Both the position numbers and the translations under genes were made by a program. This document shows, in pieces, positions 62,533 through 64,000 of a stretch of DNA of 64,000 nt. Numbering within the stretch: position 1 is the first letter of the stretch; the number at the start of each line of letters is the position of its first letter. The stretch spans positions 4,092,001-4,156,000 of the forward strand of contig NW_027480438.1 in assembly GCF_051401765.1 (NCBI RefSeq). Direction: 5' to 3'. The notes beneath the pieces were generated by a model that saw only the letters and a list, made by a program, of their open reading frames with translations, searched no databases and had not been told where the DNA came from. The stretch comes from Calliopsis andreniformis (Eukaryota > Arthropoda > Insecta > Hymenoptera > Andrenidae).

Positions 62533-64000
62533 CGACAGTAATCAATCCTCAATCTTCAATACTCAATCGTCATTCCTCAGTCCTCAATCCTCAATCCTCA
62601 ATCCTCGTCCCTCAAACCTCAATGCTCAGCCCTCAGTCCTCATCCTCAATTCTCAATTCTCAATCCTCAATCCTCAATCCTCAATCTTCAATCCTCAATA
62701 ATCAATTTCCAATCCTAGATCCTCAATCCCCAATCTTCAATCCTTAATCCTCAAATCTTCAATCCTCAATCCCCAGTCCTCAATCTTCAATCCTCAATGC
62801 TCAATCCTCAATCCTCAATCCTCAGTCCTCAATCCTCATTCCTCAACCCTCAAACCTCAATCCTCAACCGTCAGTCCTCGTCCTCAATCGTCAACACTCA
62901 ATCCTCAATCCTCAATCCTCAACACTCAATCTTCAATACTCAATACACAATCTTCAATCCTCAATCCTGAATCCTCAATCCTCAATCCTCAGTCCTCTAT
63001 CCTCATTCCTCAATCCTCAATACCCAATCCTCAGTCTTCAATCCTCAATCCTCAATCCTCAATCCTCATTCTCCAATCCTCAATCCTAAGTCCTCAAACC
63101 TCAATTCTGAATCCTCAATCCTACATCCTCAATCTTCAGCCCTCAGTCCTCAACAATCAGTTGTCAATCCTCAATCCCCAATAGAATATCCTCAATTCAC
63201 AGTTTTCAATACTCAATTCTCAATCTGCAATCTTCAAATCTCTATCCACAAACATCAATTCTCATCACTCAACCCTGAACGCTCAGACCTCAATGTTCAA
63301 TTCTCAATCGGCAATTCACAATCTTCAATCCTCAATACTGAACCTTCAATCCTCAATATTCAATCCTCAATCCTCAATCCTCAATCGACAGTAATCAATC
63401 CTCAATCTTCAATACTCAATCGTCATTCCTCAGTCCTCAATCCTCAATCCTCAATCCTCGTTCCTCAAACCTCAATCCTCAGCCCTCAGTCCTCATCCTC
63501 ATCTCTCAATTCTCAATCCTCAATCCTCAATCCTCAATCTTCAATCCTCAATAATCAATTTCCAATCCTAGATCCTCAATCCCCAATCTTCAATCCTTAA
63601 TCCTCAAATCTTCAATCCTCAATCCCCAGTCCTCAATCTTCAATCCTCAATGCTCAATCCTCAATCCTCAATCCTCAGTCCTCAATCCTCATTCCTCAAC
63701 CCTCAAACCTCAATCCTCAACCGTCAGTCCTCGTCCTCAATCGTCAACACTCAATCCTCAATCCTCAATCCTCAACACTCAATCTTCAATACTCAATACT
63801 CAATCTTCAATCCTCAATCCTGAATCCTCAATCCTCAATCCTCAGTCCTCTATCCTCATTCCTCAATCCTCAATACCCAATCCTCAGTCTTCAATCCTCA
63901 ATCCTCAATCCTCAATCCTCATTCTCCAATCCTCAATCCTAAGTCCTCAAACCTCAATTCTGAATCCTCAATCCTACATCCTCAATCTTCAGCCCTCAGT
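62533..64000 (+). repeat. 853-bp tandem pair, truncated by window end
   Basis: CGACAGTAATC at 62533 recurs at 63386. The two halves then match to the end of the window, sharing CTCAAATCTTC (an octamer, +1), CAATTTCCAATCC and two hexamer slips. The net register change of -1 gives 853 modulo 7 = 6. A T anchor at 63182 closes the first unit, and CAATCGGCAATTC at about 63,307 is a private change. The second unit is incomplete here. Confidence 0.82.

Larger units (their letters stand above)
1..64000 (+). repeat. Giant degenerate heptamer satellite array (TCCTCAA)n
   Basis: The entire window consists of head-to-tail 7-bp monomers with consensus TCCTCAA on this strand (TTGAGGA on the other), with no inversion seen. 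The CAA end is the most constant part. Common variants change the first positions: TCTTCAA, TACTCAA, TTCTCAA, TGTTCAA, TCGTCAA, TCATCAA, ACCTCAA and CCCTCAA, and TCCTCAG is also frequent. Pure runs rarely exceed about ten monomers, for example 478-552. The consensus has no G on the + strand, so base composition is very asymmetric. No stretch looks like unique DNA, so no gene, RNA gene, promoter or terminator can be supported anywhere. Both ends are open, so total array length is unknown. A satellite is certain. Its chromosomal location and host are not determinable from sequence alone. Confidence 0.97.

Noticed and set aside
1..64000. Heptapeptide repeat resembling an RNA polymerase II C-terminal domain
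   Set aside because: Any 7-bp tandem repeat encodes a seven-residue cycle. SSILNPQ lacks the tyrosine and SP motifs of that domain, and there is no gene around it.
1..64000. CRISPR array with regular spacing
   Set aside because: There are no identical 25-40 bp repeats separated by unique spacers of constant length. Anchors are 147 bp at irregular distances, with repeat between them and no cas genes.
1..64000. Telomere tract
   Set aside because: The monomer TTGAGGA matches no telomere repeat I know, is highly degenerate, and shows complex higher-order structure and no terminus.
1..64000. tRNA, rRNA, riboswitch, promoter or terminator signals
   Set aside because: G is too scarce on the + strand for stable hairpins. 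No conserved RNA-gene boxes or long inverted repeats are seen, and TA-rich words occur only as parts of the repeated anchors.
1..64000. Bacterial heptamer repeat family such as STRR or TAACTGA
   Set aside because: Those families have other consensus sequences and occur as short intergenic tracts. Nothing here reaches a gene. A prokaryotic origin is not excluded but is not supported.

Overview
The whole 64 kb window is one uninterrupted satellite array. It is built from a degenerate 7-bp monomer that reads TCCTCAA on the + strand and TTGAGGA on the - strand, always in the same orientation. I find no protein-coding gene, tRNA, rRNA, transposon, CRISPR array or unique-sequence island, and the array runs off both ends of the window. 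Every long forward open frame is a by-product of the repeat. The heptamer has no stop codon in any forward frame, all three frames encode the same seven-residue cycle (SSILNPQ), and each reverse frame has a TGA every 21 bp.

Above the heptamer there are three further levels of order. (1) A 147-bp 'anchor', made of 21 strongly diverged but in-register heptamers and recognisable by TAGAATAT, occurs 64 times by my count in three main subtypes. (2) Monomers of the wrong length (6-mers in CAGYCCTCRTCCTC, a 6-mer inside one anchor subtype, and rare 8-mers) shift the register by -1 or +1. Hand-counting these slips predicts the length modulo 7 of all seven large repeat units I tested. (3) Nested segmental duplications with spacings of 406, 853, 1,448, 1,843, 1,865, 1,917, 2,043, about 3.6 kb, 6,621, 7,489, about 10.03 kb and 14,661 bp cover most of the window. 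Copies are nearly identical by eye.

Layout: about 1-8,520 is copied at about 10,030-19,330, and each copy holds a tandem pair of 1,448-bp units. The segment 17,820-21,900 is a 2,043-bp tandem pair. About 14,846-19,400 recurs at 22,335-26,890. About 22,065-27,740 recurs at 28,686-34,361. About 28,686-42,400 recurs at 43,347-57,060. The segment 56,815-64,000 is a mosaic of 3.6-kb, 1.87-kb and 0.85-kb repeats holding the most diverged anchors. Some exchange junctions lie inside anchors and others in pure heptamer runs. Copy-to-copy indels are mostly whole heptamers.

Organism: there is no taxonomic marker. A gene-free array over 64 kb with higher-order repeats most resembles eukaryotic heterochromatin (pericentromeric, subtelomeric or a B/sex chromosome), but that is inference. 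Heptamer repeats are also known in bacteria (cyanobacterial STRRs, TAACTGA in Beggiatoaceae), in much shorter tracts and with other sequences. I do not recognise this monomer from any named family.
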